The translations under genes were made by a program, and so were the position numbers. A stretch of DNA of 55,761 nt from Caballeronia grimmiae (lineage in GTDB: Bacteria; Pseudomonadota; Gammaproteobacteria; Burkholderiales; Burkholderiaceae), in the NCBI RefSeq assembly GCF_000698555.1, contig NZ_JFHE01000039.1, forward strand, positions 1-55,761. The letters are read 5' to 3'. The notes under the pieces were generated by a model, which had not been told where the DNA came from, ran no database searches, and saw nothing but the letters and a program-made list of their open reading frames with translations. Of this stretch, positions 24,820 through 33,636 are shown piece by piece. Position 1 is the stretch's first letter; each line of letters begins with the position of its first letter.

Positions 24820-25650
24820 TCAGCGCGGTGCTCCGCTCGCCGGATCGGGAACGACGCGCCCCGTCAGCGGATCGACGCGCCGGCCCGTGGCCGGATCGAT
24901 TTCCCCGCTGATGACCGGATCAATGCGCTTTCCCGTGACCGGATCGATCTCGCGGCCCGTCTGCGGATCGAGCGTGCGGCCCGTCACCGGATCGACCATG
25001 CCGGCCTCGGTTCGCATGCGCGTGGCCGAAGCTGGCGCGGCGGCATCCACGGGACGGCCCGCCGGATCGACCGTGCGGCCGGTGACCGGATCGATTGCGG
25101 TGACGTCGGGAGCGCGTGCCATCGGGCGAGCCGCGGTATCCGGCGGCGTCGGGACGGTGACGACAGGCGGACGCGTTGCATCACGCGTTTGCGCGGCCTT
25201 CTTCTCCGCGCGTTCCGCCGATGCCGCGCCGACCGCCGCCGCACGTTCGCGCCGCCGCACCGCCGACGCCAGCCGCACACTGCCGAGCCCCAACACGACG
25301 AGCACGATGCCGATGAGCGCCGCGCTCACCTGGCCGAAGCCGTCGACCTGGGGCGTACGCAGTCCGAGGAGCCAGACCAGCGCGATGACGCCCGAGAGCC
25401 ACTCCACATGGCCCGACGCCTTCGCGGCCGCCGCGGTCAACGCGCCGTCGATCGCCGCGTGCAGCGACAGCCACGCGAACCCGATCAGCGCGACGCCCAG
25501 CAACTGCCCGGCGAACGCGGGTTCGACGCGCATCGCGCCGAGTTGCAGCGCATCGAAAAGACCGGCCCAGGGCGTCAGCAGGAACAGCACGCCGAACACC
25601 ACGAAAATCAGGGCATTGACGACCAGCACGGCGCGCAGCAACGGTTTCAT
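24820..25650 (-). CDS. Membrane protein with C-terminal DPxTGR octapeptide repeats, function unknown
   Basis: A 276-residue protein I cannot assign to a functional family. Four hydrophobic segments are visible at about residues 6-28, 45-66, 83-96 and 105-124, followed by a short basic Ala/Arg-rich linker. The tail contains six consecutive eight-residue units of the form DPxTGRxx (residues about 220-267), plus two degenerate units upstream near residue 187. The tail is probably cytoplasmic if the positive-inside rule holds for the RRRER stretch after the last segment, but this is inference. It lies between guaB and guaA on the same strand, 51 bases after guaB; no role in GMP synthesis is indicated. 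Confidence 0.75.
   Translation of the reverse strand: MKPLLRAVLVVNALIFVVFGVLFLLTPWAGLFDALQLGAMRVEPAFAGQLLGVALIGFAWLSLHAAIDGALTAAAAKASGHVEWLSGVIALVWLLGLRTPQVDGFGQVSAALIGIVLVVLGLGSVRLASAVRRRERAAAVGAASAERAEKKAAQTRDATRPPVVTVPTPPDTAARPMARAPDVTAIDPVTGRTVDPAGRPVDAAAPASATRMRTEAGMVDPVTGRTLDPQTGREIDPVTGKRIDPVISGEIDPATGRRVDPLTGRVVPDPASGAPR
24850..24993 (-). repeat. Six in-frame 24-bp repeats encoding DPxTGR units
   Basis: Six consecutive 24-base units encode DPVTGRTL, DPQTGREI, DPVTGKRI, DPVISGEI, DPATGRRV and DPLTGRVV. The base sequence around CCGGATCGA recurs in each unit; the protein period of eight is exact. Confidence 0.85.
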
Positions 25651-25701
25651 GATGGGTCCACCAGGGTTATCGACGCACTCACCGACGAATGAGCCTGCGC
25701 A

Positions 25702-27162
25702 TTAATCGACGTGATAATTCGGCGCTTCCTTCGTGATCTGCACGTCATGCACGTGCGATTCACGCATGCCGGCCGCCGTGATCTGCACGAACTCTGCCTT
25801 CTCGTGCAATTCCGCGATGGTGCGGCAGCCGCAATAACCCATGCTCGCGCGCACGCCGCCGACGACCTGGAACAGGATGGCGTTCACCGAGCCCTTGTAG
25901 GCCACGCGGCCTTCGATGCCTTCCGGCACGAGCTTGTCGATGTTTGCCGAGTTGTCCTGGAAGTAGCGGTCCGCCGCGCCGTCCTTCATCGCGCCGACCG
26001 AGCCCATGCCGCGATACGCCTTGTACTGGCGGCCCTGGAACAGGAACACGTCGCCCGGCGATTCTTCGGTGCCTGCGAGCATGCTGCCCATCATCACGAC
26101 GTTCGCGCCTGCCGCGAGCGCCTTCGAGACGTCGCCCGAGAAGCGCACGCCGCCATCCGCGATGACCGGCACGCCGCTGCCGCGCAGGGCTTCCGACACG
26201 TTCGCGATGGCCGTGATTTGCGGCACGCCCACGCCCGCGACGATTCGCGTCGTGCAGATGGAGCCCGGCCCGATGCCGACCTTCACCGCATCCGCGCCGT
26301 ATTCGACGAGCGCCTTGGCCGCCGCCGCCGTCGCGATGTTGCCGCCGATGACCTGCACGCGCGGATAGTTCTGCTTCACCCAGCGCACGCGCTCGAGCAC
26401 GCCCTGGCTGTGACCGTGCGCGGTATCGACCACGATGACATCGACGCCCGCCTGCGCGAGCAGATCGACGCGCTCTTCGTTGTCCGGACCCACGCCCACG
26501 GCCGCGCCGACGCGCAGCTTGCCGTCTTCGTCCTTGCACGCGTCCGGGTTTTCGGTCTGCTTGGTGATGTCCTTGACCGTCATCAGGCCGCGCAGCTCGA
26601 ATGCGTCGTTGACCACGAGCACGCGCTCGAGGCGATGGCTGTGCATCAGCGCCTTGGCTTCGGCGAGCGACGTGCCTTCCTTGACCGTCACGAGACGCTC
26701 GCGCGGCGTCATGATGTTGCGCACCGGCTCGTCCAGCCGCTCTTCGAAACGCAGGTCGCGGTTCGTGACGATGCCGATGAGTTGCGCGCCCTCCACCACC
26801 GGGAAGCCGGAGATGCCATGCTGCTGCGTCAGCGCGATCACGTCGCGCACGCGCATTTGCGGCGGCACGGTAATCGGATCGCGGACGACGCCGGATTCGA
26901 AACGCTTGACCTTCGCGACTTCGCGCGCCTGTTCTTTCGCGGTCAGATTCTTGTGGACGATGCCGATGCCGCCCATCTGCGCCATTGCGATGGCGAGCCG
27001 GCCTTCGGTGACCGTGTCCATGGCTGCGGACACGAGGGGCATATTCAGGGAAATGTTGCGAGTCAGCTGGGATTTCAGGCTGGTGTCGCGCGGGAGAACG
27101 CTGGAGAACGCGGGCACGAGGAGCACGTCATCGAACGTGAGTGCTTTCTGGATCAGACGCAT
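25702..27162 (-). CDS. guaB: Inosine-5'-monophosphate dehydrogenase
   Basis: A 486-residue enzyme oxidising IMP to XMP with NAD+, the committed step of guanine nucleotide synthesis. The catalytic cysteine lies in GPGSICTTRIVAGVGVPQ, the mobile-flap region contains GRQYKAYRGMGSVGAM, and two CBS domains (residues about 90-205, including MTPRERLVTVKEGTSLAEA) are inserted in the barrel. The LTFDDVLLVPAFS start is standard. A promoter with a perfect TATAAT lies 27 bases upstream. GuaA, which uses the product, follows after one intervening gene. Confidence 0.98.
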   Translation of the reverse strand: MRLIQKALTFDDVLLVPAFSSVLPRDTSLKSQLTRNISLNMPLVSAAMDTVTEGRLAIAMAQMGGIGIVHKNLTAKEQAREVAKVKRFESGVVRDPITVPPQMRVRDVIALTQQHGISGFPVVEGAQLIGIVTNRDLRFEERLDEPVRNIMTPRERLVTVKEGTSLAEAKALMHSHRLERVLVVNDAFELRGLMTVKDITKQTENPDACKDEDGKLRVGAAVGVGPDNEERVDLLAQAGVDVIVVDTAHGHSQGVLERVRWVKQNYPRVQVIGGNIATAAAAKALVEYGADAVKVGIGPGSICTTRIVAGVGVPQITAIANVSEALRGSGVPVIADGGVRFSGDVSKALAAGANVVMMGSMLAGTEESPGDVFLFQGRQYKAYRGMGSVGAMKDGAADRYFQDNSANIDKLVPEGIEGRVAYKGSVNAILFQVVGGVRASMGYCGCRTIAELHEKAEFVQITAAGMRESHVHDVQITKEAPNYHVD

Positions 27163-27188
27163 GGCAAATCCTATGGGCGCAAAAGCAG

Positions 27189-27217
27189 ATTATACCGATA
27201 GTTCCCCGGGTTTTCAC
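27189..27217 (-). promoter_or_regulatory. guaB promoter
   Basis: On the minus strand GTGAAA (-35, four of six consensus bases) and a perfect TATAAT (-10, 27194-27189) are separated by 17 bases. Transcription would start near 27182, giving a leader of about 20 bases before the guaB ATG. Confidence 0.7.
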
Positions 27218-27359
27218 TGTCTGGACAGCAGCTTACGTGATTCCCCTGCAAAGATCGGGCCTCGATGCGGGGCGTCGCGGTGCAGCTTTCGACAAGACGC
27301 CGCGCCGGGGGTGCGTGCTAACCTGCGCCGTCGATCGGATCAAGGCAGGGAGTCGGGCA

Positions 27360-28334
27360 ATGCAGCGCGGTGTGATGTACGGAATGCTGGCAGGGGCCAT
27401 CTGGGGTTTCATTTTTCTCGCGCCGCGCCTGTTGCCGGACTTTTCACCGCTGACGCTGAGCGTCGGGCGCTACCTGATGTACGGCGCGGTGTCGCTCGCC
27501 GTTGCGCTGCCGTTCGCGCGGCGGCTGCTCGCCAAGCTGACGCGGGCCGATCTCATCGCCCTCGTCAAGCTCGCGCTCGTCGGCAACCTGCTCTACTACA
27601 TGCTGCTCGCGACCGCGGTGCAACTCGTGGGCGTGGCGCCGTCGTCGCTGATCGTCGGGATTTTGCCGGTGACGGTCACGCTCGCCGGACGGCGCGATCA
27701 CGGCGCGATCGAACTGAAGCGCCTCGTCGCACCGCTTGCGCTGGTGGTTACGGGCATCGCGTGCATCAACCTCGACGTCTTCAGCGACGTGCTTCTCCAT
27801 CACACCGACGCGCCAGCCACGAGCGTGCTGACGCGCCTCGCCGGGCTTGCGTGCGCAGTCGGCGCGCTGGCTTCGTGGACGTGGTATGCGGTCGTCAACG
27901 CGCGCTATCTGCAGGCAAATCATCACTTCGACGGCAACGAATGGTCCGTGCTGTGGGGCATCGTGACGGGGCTGCTCGGGGCGATGCTCGGCGCGGTCAT
28001 GTGGATGCTGCCCGCGGGCACGGTTCAGGCAAGCGTGCCGGATACGCGCTGGCATGTGTTCTGGATCGTATGCTTCGCGCTCGCGACGGGGGGTTCGTGG
28101 CTCGGCAACATGCTGTGGAACGCGGCAGCGAAACGCCTGCCGCTGACGCTGTCCGGCCAGATGATCGTGTTCGAAACGCTGTTCGCGCTGCTCTACGCTT
28201 TTATCTACGACGGCCGGTGGCCGCGTGTGCCGGAGTTGCTGGCTATCGTGCTGCTGGTCGCGGGCGTGAGCTGGTCGGTGCGGCAACATAGCGTCGAGCC
28301 GGCTGCCGCGCCCAAGGAAGCGCCGGCGCATTGA
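27360..28334 (+). CDS. EamA/DMT-family transporter
   Basis: A 324-residue inner-membrane protein with about ten hydrophobic segments in two EamA repeats (residues about 4-140 and 155-300). The N-terminal GMLAGAIWGFIFLAPRLLP block and the repeated FALLYAFIYDGRWPRVPELLAIVLLVAGV ending are typical of drug/metabolite exporters. GGGAG eight bases before the ATG fixes the start; the frame is open for about 70 codons upstream without membrane character. It is divergent from guaB and convergent with rnfH. The cargo is unknown. Confidence 0.88.
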   Translation: MQRGVMYGMLAGAIWGFIFLAPRLLPDFSPLTLSVGRYLMYGAVSLAVALPFARRLLAKLTRADLIALVKLALVGNLLYYMLLATAVQLVGVAPSSLIVGILPVTVTLAGRRDHGAIELKRLVAPLALVVTGIACINLDVFSDVLLHHTDAPATSVLTRLAGLACAVGALASWTWYAVVNARYLQANHHFDGNEWSVLWGIVTGLLGAMLGAVMWMLPAGTVQASVPDTRWHVFWIVCFALATGGSWLGNMLWNAAAKRLPLTLSGQMIVFETLFALLYAFIYDGRWPRVPELLAIVLLVAGVSWSVRQHSVEPAAAPKEAPAH

Positions 28335-28346
28335 AGCGGCGGTCGA

Positions 28347-28676
28347 TCAGCGCGAATCCTTCGACTGCCATTTGCGGCCTTCGATCGATCCCGACTTGCG
28401 CGCCTTGTCGACGCGGCGCTGGCGCGCGGTTTTCGGATCGACCTTGAGCGGCCGATAAATCTCCACGCGATCCAGATCCGCGAGCGTGGCGTCCAGCGGC
28501 TTCAGCTTGCCGAACACGCCGACCTTCTGCGTCCCCAGATCGATTTCCGGGTGTTGCTTCAGCACGCCGCTCGCCTCGATCGCCTCGCGCAGCGTCGCGC
28601 CGTCGCCGATATCGACGTGCGCATAGAAGCTGTCGCCGCCGGGCAAGCCGTAGCAAACATCGATACGCAGGTTCAT
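28347..28676 (-). CDS. rnfH: RnfH-family ubiquitin-like protein
   Basis: A 109-residue protein with the beta-grasp RnfH/UPF0125 pattern (N-terminal IDVCYGLPGGDSF, central VGVFGKLKPLDATLADLDRVEIYRPL). The family is nearly always found next to ratA, as here: its ATG overlaps the ratA stop as ATGA. Its biochemical role is not firmly known. A basic C-terminal tail of about 25 residues (RQRRVDKARKSG) follows the fold. It converges on the EamA gene with 12 bases between stops. Confidence 0.92.
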   Translation of the reverse strand: MNLRIDVCYGLPGGDSFYAHVDIGDGATLREAIEASGVLKQHPEIDLGTQKVGVFGKLKPLDATLADLDRVEIYRPLKVDPKTARQRRVDKARKSGSIEGRKWQSKDSR

Positions 28677-29110
28677 TTCTTGCCGTAGCGCTGGTCCGCG
28701 CGTTTGACGAAGGAGTCCACGAAGGTGTTCGCGATATGGCTGAACACCGGCCCGATGAGCTTCTCGAGAATCAGGTTCGAGAACTCGTAGTGCAGCGCGA
28801 ATTCGATCTTGCATGCGTCCGCGCGCAACGGCGTGAAGCGCCAGTAGCCCGTGAACTTCTTGAAAGGGCCGCTCAGGAACTCCATATCAATGTGCGTCGG
28901 GCGTTTCTGCACATTGCGCGTTGCGAAGTGCTGCTTGATGCCCTTGAAGCTGATGTCGATCTTTGCCTCCATGCCGTTCTCGTCCTGGCGTCCAATCTCG
29001 ACGCCGCCGCACCACGGCAGGAAGTTCGGGTAGTCGGCGACATCGGTGACGAGGTCGAACATTTCTTCCGCCGAATGACGGATCAACACGGTTTTCTGGA
29101 CGTCGGCCAT
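28673..29110 (-). CDS. ratA: RatA/Coq10-type START-domain protein
   Basis: A 145-residue polyketide-cyclase/START-fold protein. The VLIRHSAEEMFDLVTDVADYPNFLPWCGG block and the C-terminal LIGPVFSHIANTFVDSFVKRA block match RatA, related to the ubiquinone-binding Coq10. In E. coli it was described as a toxin that blocks 70S assembly, but ubiquinone chaperoning is the better supported family role. It is coupled to rnfH and divergent from smpB, the usual arrangement in proteobacteria. Confidence 0.93.
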   Translation of the reverse strand: MADVQKTVLIRHSAEEMFDLVTDVADYPNFLPWCGGVEIGRQDENGMEAKIDISFKGIKQHFATRNVQKRPTHIDMEFLSGPFKKFTGYWRFTPLRADACKIEFALHYEFSNLILEKLIGPVFSHIANTFVDSFVKRADQRYGKK

Positions 29111-29190
29111 AAGGGCGCAGCGGGTGGCTTGTTGGGGTGGCGGCGAATGCGGCCCGCGAAGACGGCTTCGTCTGTCAGGCGGCGCGCTGC

Positions 29191-29206
29191 TAAAATCGTG
29201 ATTTTA
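29191..29206. promoter_or_regulatory. Perfect dyad in the ratA-smpB intergenic region
   Basis: TAAAATC-GT-GATTTTA, a perfect inverted repeat with seven-base arms, 24 bases before the smpB ATG. The left TAAAAT could be an smpB -10 hexamer. Whether the symmetry is an operator or chance in an AT-rich promoter is not decided. Confidence 0.4.
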
Positions 29207-29229
29207 AACGAGTTGGGCACTTTCCATTC

Positions 29230-29679
29230 ATGAGCATCATTGACAACAGAAAAGCGTTCTTCGATTACTTCATCGAAGAACGCTACGAGGCCGGTCTCGT
29301 GCTCGAAGGCTGGGAAGTCAAGGCGCTGCGCGCGGGCCGCGGGCAGATCAAGGAAGGCTATGTCGTCATCAAGAACGGCGAACTGTTCCTGATCGGCACG
29401 CACATCAGCCCGCTGCCCGAAGCTTCGAAGTTTGCGAATCTCGATCCGGTGCGCACCCGCAAGCTGCTGCTGCATCGCGAGCAGATCGACAAGCTCATCG
29501 GCAAGGTCGAGCAGCGCGGTCACACGCTCGTGCCGCTCAACTTCCATTACAAGGAAGGCCGCGTCAAATGCGAGATCGGCCTGGCCAAGGGCAAGAAGCT
29601 GCACGACAAGCGTGAAACCGAAAAGAAGCGCGACTGGGAACGCGAACGCGCCCGTCTGATGCGAACGGCAGCGCGGTAA
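29230..29679 (+). CDS. smpB: SsrA-binding protein SmpB
   Basis: A 149-residue RNA-binding protein that brings tmRNA to stalled ribosomes for trans-translation. The N-terminal NRKAFFDYFIEERYEAGLVLEGWEVK block, the GTHISPLPEAS segment and the basic C-terminal tail (KKRDWERERARLMR) are diagnostic and full length. No tmRNA gene is seen in the adjacent sequence. The gene is followed five bases later by a strong intrinsic terminator, so it is a single-gene unit. Confidence 0.98.
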   Translation: MSIIDNRKAFFDYFIEERYEAGLVLEGWEVKALRAGRGQIKEGYVVIKNGELFLIGTHISPLPEASKFANLDPVRTRKLLLHREQIDKLIGKVEQRGHTLVPLNFHYKEGRVKCEIGLAKGKKLHDKRETEKKRDWERERARLMRTAAR

Positions 29680-29684
29680 TACAG

Positions 29685-29710
29685 ATCGGGGCGCTGTCGA
29701 GCGCCCCGAT
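29685..29710 (+). terminator. smpB terminator
   Basis: An 11-bp perfect stem (ATCGGGGCGCT / AGCGCCCCGAT) with loop GTCG, followed by TGCTTTTA on the + strand. It also separates smpB from the convergent slipin pseudogene. Confidence 0.92.
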
Positions 29711-29725
29711 TGCTTTTAGGCTCCT

Positions 29726-30652
29726 TCAGTTATTTCGAATAAGGCCGCCGCCCTCGCCCTTCACGATCGCCAGCGCCGACGCAATCATCGAACTCATGTC
29801 CGACATGTTGCCGGGCACGATCAACGTGTTGCCCGTCTTCGCGATGTTCGCGAACGCCCCGACATATTGCTCCGCCACCTTGAGGTTCACGGCCTCCATG
29901 CCGCCCGCCGTCTGAATCGCCGCGCCGATCTTCTCGATGGCCTGCGCGTTCGCTTCGGCGACCGCAAGAATGGCCGACGCTTCTCCCTGCGCCTGATTGA
30001 TCGCCGCCTGACGCTCGCCCTCGGACTTCTGAATCGCGGCTTCGCGCGCACCCGACGCGAGATTGATCTGCTCCTGCTTGCGTCCTTCCGATGCCGCGAT
30101 CAGCGCGCGCTTCTCGCGCTCGGCGGTAATCTGCGCCTGCATCGCGTGGAGAATCTCCTTCGGCGGCGTCAGGTCCTAGATCTCGTAGCGCAGCACTTTC
30201 ACGCCCCAGTTCGACGCGGCTTCATCGAGCGCATTCACGATGCTGTGATTGATGTACTCGCGTTCCTCGAAGGTCTTGTCCAGTTCGAGCTTGCCGATGA
30301 CCGAGCGCAGCGTCGTTTGCGAAAGCTGCGTGATGGCGATCACGAAGTTGGACGATCCATACGACGCCTTCATCGGATCGGTGACCTGAAAGTACAGCAC
30401 GCCATCCACCTGAAGCTGCGTGTTGTCGCGCGTGATGCAGACCTGACTCGGCACGTCGAGCGGAATCTCCTTGAGAATGTGCTTGTACGCGATGCGATCG
30501 ACGAACGGCAGCACGATATTGAGACCCGGCGTGAGCGTCGCGTGATAGCGGCCCAGCCGCTCGAGCACCCAGGCGTGCTGCTGTGGAACGATCTTGACCG
30601 TGTTTACAACGATCACGATGGCGATCACCAGCAGGATGGCAGCGAAAATCAT
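29726..30652 (-). pseudogene. Slipin/stomatin-like (paraslipin, SPFH-domain) gene interrupted by an in-frame TAG
   Basis: The two halves lie in the same frame. The first 158 codons give an N-terminal membrane anchor (residues 2-17) and most of the SPFH domain, ending LRYEI; codon 159 is TAG (30176-30178). The next 150 codons continue without a gap as DLTPPKEILHAMQAQ through the helical region to GGGLIRNN. Relatives have a lysine here (YEIKDLTPP), so one base change, AAG to TAG, explains the stop. A restart at an ATG 11 codons later (30142), with AGGAGA upstream, could make a separate C-terminal piece. GAAGGAG precedes the gene start, 37 bases after nfeD, its usual partner. Sequencing error cannot be excluded. 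Confidence 0.82.
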
Positions 30653-30689
30653 GGTGTGGCTCCTTCAATTCTTGTCGATAAAACGGTGT

Positions 30690-31118
30690 TCATCGCTTGG
30701 CCGCGACGACGAGCCGGCTGCCCTCCAGCGCCGTGATGCAGTACAAGCGAGCGCCTTCGGACTCGCCCGGCGCCAGTTCGACGTCCCACTCCGCCCCGCG
30801 ATACATCGCCCGGGCGCGGCGGTCATGCCATTGCGCGACTTCCACTGTCGCGCCGATGTCGAGGTTGACGGCTGTATCGCGTGAAGCGTCGCGCCGCTTC
30901 CAGCTTCCGAAGCGCGAACGCCGCAGCAGGACGACCGCCACCAACGCCACGAGCGCCGCGACGCCCAGCTGCACGTGCAACTCAAGCCCCACGGCGAACG
31001 CGATGCCTCCCGCCAGCAGCCCCAGCGCGATCATCAGCAGATAGAACGTGCCGGTGAACAACTCCGTGACGATCAACACGCCCGCCGCGATCCACCAGAT
31101 CAGTCCATTCAACGCCAT
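30690..31118 (-). CDS. NfeD-family membrane protein
   Basis: A 142-residue short-form NfeD. Hydrophobic segments lie at about residues 5-20, 24-45 and 48-66, followed by a C-terminal OB-fold domain (GATVEVAQWHDRRARAMYRGAEWDVEL). NfeD proteins are almost always encoded beside a slipin and are thought to act with it in membrane microdomains. GGAG seven bases before this ATG is preferred over a TTG 12 bases earlier. Its partner gene downstream is interrupted, so the pair may no longer work. Confidence 0.9.
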   Translation of the reverse strand: MALNGLIWWIAAGVLIVTELFTGTFYLLMIALGLLAGGIAFAVGLELHVQLGVAALVALVAVVLLRRSRFGSWKRRDASRDTAVNLDIGATVEVAQWHDRRARAMYRGAEWDVELAPGESEGARLYCITALEGSRLVVAAKR

Positions 31119-31133
31119 GCCAGTCTCCAAACG

Positions 31134-31167
31134 AAAACACCCCGGACGAAAAGGTCCGGGGTGTTTT
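31134..31167. terminator. Terminator between ppsA and nfeD
   Basis: A 14-bp perfect inverted repeat (AAAACACCCCGGAC / GTCCGGGGTGTTTT) with loop GAAAAG; both strands end in T runs. It closes the ppsA message on the minus strand. Confidence 0.92.
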
Positions 31168-31218
31168 TTATAGCATGCCGCACTTATCCGTAAGCAAGCG
31201 GAAAGGCGCGGTTACGAC

Positions 31219-33636
31219 TCATTTTGACAAGGTCTTCGCCAACTGCTGCCATGTGTCGATGATCGTGTCCGGGTTCAGCGACATCGATTCGATGCCCTGC
31301 TTCGCCAGCCACTCGGCGAGATCCGGATGATCCGACGGACCCTGACCGCAGATGCCGACGTACTTGTTCAGCCGCAGACACGTCTCGATGGCGCGCTTCA
31401 GCATGAACTGCACTGCCGGGTCGCGCTCGTCGAAATCGGCGGCGAGCAGTTCCATGCCGGAGTCGCGGTCGAGACCCAGCGTCAACTGCGTCAAATCGTT
31501 CGAGCCGATTGAGAAGCCGTCGAAGCGTTGCAGGAACTCTTCAGCGAGGATTGCGTTGGACGGCACTTCGCACATCATCACGAGCTTGAGGTCGTTGACG
31601 CCGCGCTCCAGACCGAATTTCTTCAGCAGTTCGACCACACGATCCGCCTGCTTCAGCGTCCGCACGAACGGAACCATGATCTGGACGTTGTCGAGGCCCA
31701 TCTCTTCGCGGACCTTCTTCAGCGCGATGCATTCCATGTGGAACGCCTCGGCGAAGTCTTCCGCGATATACCGCGACGCGCCACGGAAACCGAGCATCGG
31801 ATTCTCTTCGTCCGGCTCGTAGCGCGAACCGCCGATCAGCTTCTTGTACTCGTTCGACTTGAAGTCCGACAGACGCACGATGACGGGCTTCGGATAGAAC
31901 GCCGCCGCGATCGTCGCGATGCCTTCCGTCAGCTTGTCGACGTAGAACGCACGCGGCGACGCATGACCGCGCGCCACGCTTTCGACTGCCTTCTTCAGGT
32001 CGGCGTCGATATTCGGGTACTCCAGAATCGCCTTCGGGTGTACGCCGATGTTGTTGTTGATGATGAACTCAAGCCGCGCGAGGCCGACGCCCGCATTCGG
32101 CAACTGCGCGAAGTCGAACGCGAGTTGCGGATTGCCGACGTTCATCATGATCTTGACCGGAATCTTCGGCAGTTCGCCGCGCTGGACTTCGGTCACTTCG
32201 GTTTCGAGCAGGCCGTCGTAGATCTTGCCTTCGTCGCCTTCCGCGCACGACACCGTGACGAGCGCGCCGTCCTTCAGGAGGTCGGTGGCGTCGCCGCAGC
32301 CGACCACCGCCGGCACGCCCAGCTCACGCGCGATGATCGCCGCGTGACACGTGCGGCCGCCGCGATTCGTGACGATGGCCGCTGCGCGCTTCATCACCGG
32401 TTCCCAGTTCGGGTCGGTCATGTCCGCGACGAGCACGTCGCCCGGCTGCACGCGTTCCATCTCCGACGGATCGTGGATCACGCGCACGGGGCCCGCGCCG
32501 ATCTTCTGGCCGATTGCGCGGCCCGTGGCGATGACGTTCGACTGGCCCTTGAGCTTGAAGCGCATCTCGGCCTTGCCCGCAGCCTGGCTCTTCACCGTTT
32601 CCGGGCGCGCCTGCAGAATGAACAGCTTGCCGTCGCGGCCGTCCTTGCCCCACTCGATGTCCATCGGACGCTGGTAGTGCTTCTCGATGATCACCGCATA
32701 CTTCGCGAGCTCGATCACGTCTTCGTCCGAAATGGAGAAGCGGTTGCGCTGCTCGTGCGCGACGTCGACGGTCTTCACGCGGCCCGGCTCGCCCGGCTGC
32801 GTGAATTCCATCTTGACGAGCTTCGAGCCGATGGACCGGCGGATGATCGGATATTTGCCCTGCGCGAGCGTGGTCTTGAAAACGTGGAATTCGTCCGGAT
32901 TCACCGCGCCCTGCACGACGGTCTCGCCGAGGCCGTAGCTCGACGTGATGAAGACGGTGTCCTTGAAGCCCGACTCGGTGTCGATCGTGAACATGACGCC
33001 AGCCGCGCCGACGTCCGAGCGGACCATGCGCTGCACGCCCGCCGACAGCGCGACTTCGGCGTGAGTGAAACCCTTGTGGACGCGATAGGAGATGGCGCGG
33101 TCGTTATAGAGCGACGCGAAAACGTGCTTCATGCGATCGAGCACGTCTTCGATGCCGACCACGTTCAGATAGCTTTCCTGCTGGCCCGCGAACGATGCGT
33201 CGGGCAAGTCCTCGGCGGTCGCGGACGAACGCACGGCGAACGAAAGCTCTTCGGGCGAGCCCTTTTGCAGGACTTCGAATTGACGGCGGATTTCGTCTTC
33301 GAGACGCGGCTGCATCGGCGCGTCGACGATCCACTGGCGGATTTCCTTGCCCGCTTCGGCAAGCGCCTTCACGTCGTCGACGTCGAACGTCTCGAGACGT
33401 TTGGCGATGCGATCGGTCAGGTCGTTGTGCTGGAGGAAGTCGCGGAATGCGAGCGCGGTCGTGGCAAAGCCCGTCGGCACGCTGACACCGGCTTCGGAAA
33501 GCTGGCTGATCATTTCGCCGAGCGACGCATTCTTGCCACCGACGATTTCCACGTCGGTCATTCGCAACTGCTCGAATGGAACTACATACGCCTGATCCTT
33601 TGCGACATCGTTCGCAACATTGACTGCGTTAGTCAT
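31219..33636 (-). CDS. ppsA: Phosphoenolpyruvate synthase
   Basis: An 805-residue enzyme making PEP from pyruvate and ATP for gluconeogenesis. It has the N-terminal pyruvate/ATP-binding domain (VGGKNASLGEMI near residue 33), the phosphohistidine domain with His431 in GGRTCHAAIIARELGVPAV, and the C-terminal PEP-binding barrel with the catalytic cysteine in GICGQGPSDHP and the nearby SLNPD. Length is close to the E. coli enzyme (792). It is divergent from ppsR, which encodes its regulatory kinase/phosphorylase, and both may respond to the repeats in the shared control region. Confidence 0.97.
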   Translation of the reverse strand: MTNAVNVANDVAKDQAYVVPFEQLRMTDVEIVGGKNASLGEMISQLSEAGVSVPTGFATTALAFRDFLQHNDLTDRIAKRLETFDVDDVKALAEAGKEIRQWIVDAPMQPRLEDEIRRQFEVLQKGSPEELSFAVRSSATAEDLPDASFAGQQESYLNVVGIEDVLDRMKHVFASLYNDRAISYRVHKGFTHAEVALSAGVQRMVRSDVGAAGVMFTIDTESGFKDTVFITSSYGLGETVVQGAVNPDEFHVFKTTLAQGKYPIIRRSIGSKLVKMEFTQPGEPGRVKTVDVAHEQRNRFSISDEDVIELAKYAVIIEKHYQRPMDIEWGKDGRDGKLFILQARPETVKSQAAGKAEMRFKLKGQSNVIATGRAIGQKIGAGPVRVIHDPSEMERVQPGDVLVADMTDPNWEPVMKRAAAIVTNRGGRTCHAAIIARELGVPAVVGCGDATDLLKDGALVTVSCAEGDEGKIYDGLLETEVTEVQRGELPKIPVKIMMNVGNPQLAFDFAQLPNAGVGLARLEFIINNNIGVHPKAILEYPNIDADLKKAVESVARGHASPRAFYVDKLTEGIATIAAAFYPKPVIVRLSDFKSNEYKKLIGGSRYEPDEENPMLGFRGASRYIAEDFAEAFHMECIALKKVREEMGLDNVQIMVPFVRTLKQADRVVELLKKFGLERGVNDLKLVMMCEVPSNAILAEEFLQRFDGFSIGSNDLTQLTLGLDRDSGMELLAADFDERDPAVQFMLKRAIETCLRLNKYVGICGQGPSDHPDLAEWLAKQGIESMSLNPDTIIDTWQQLAKTLSK

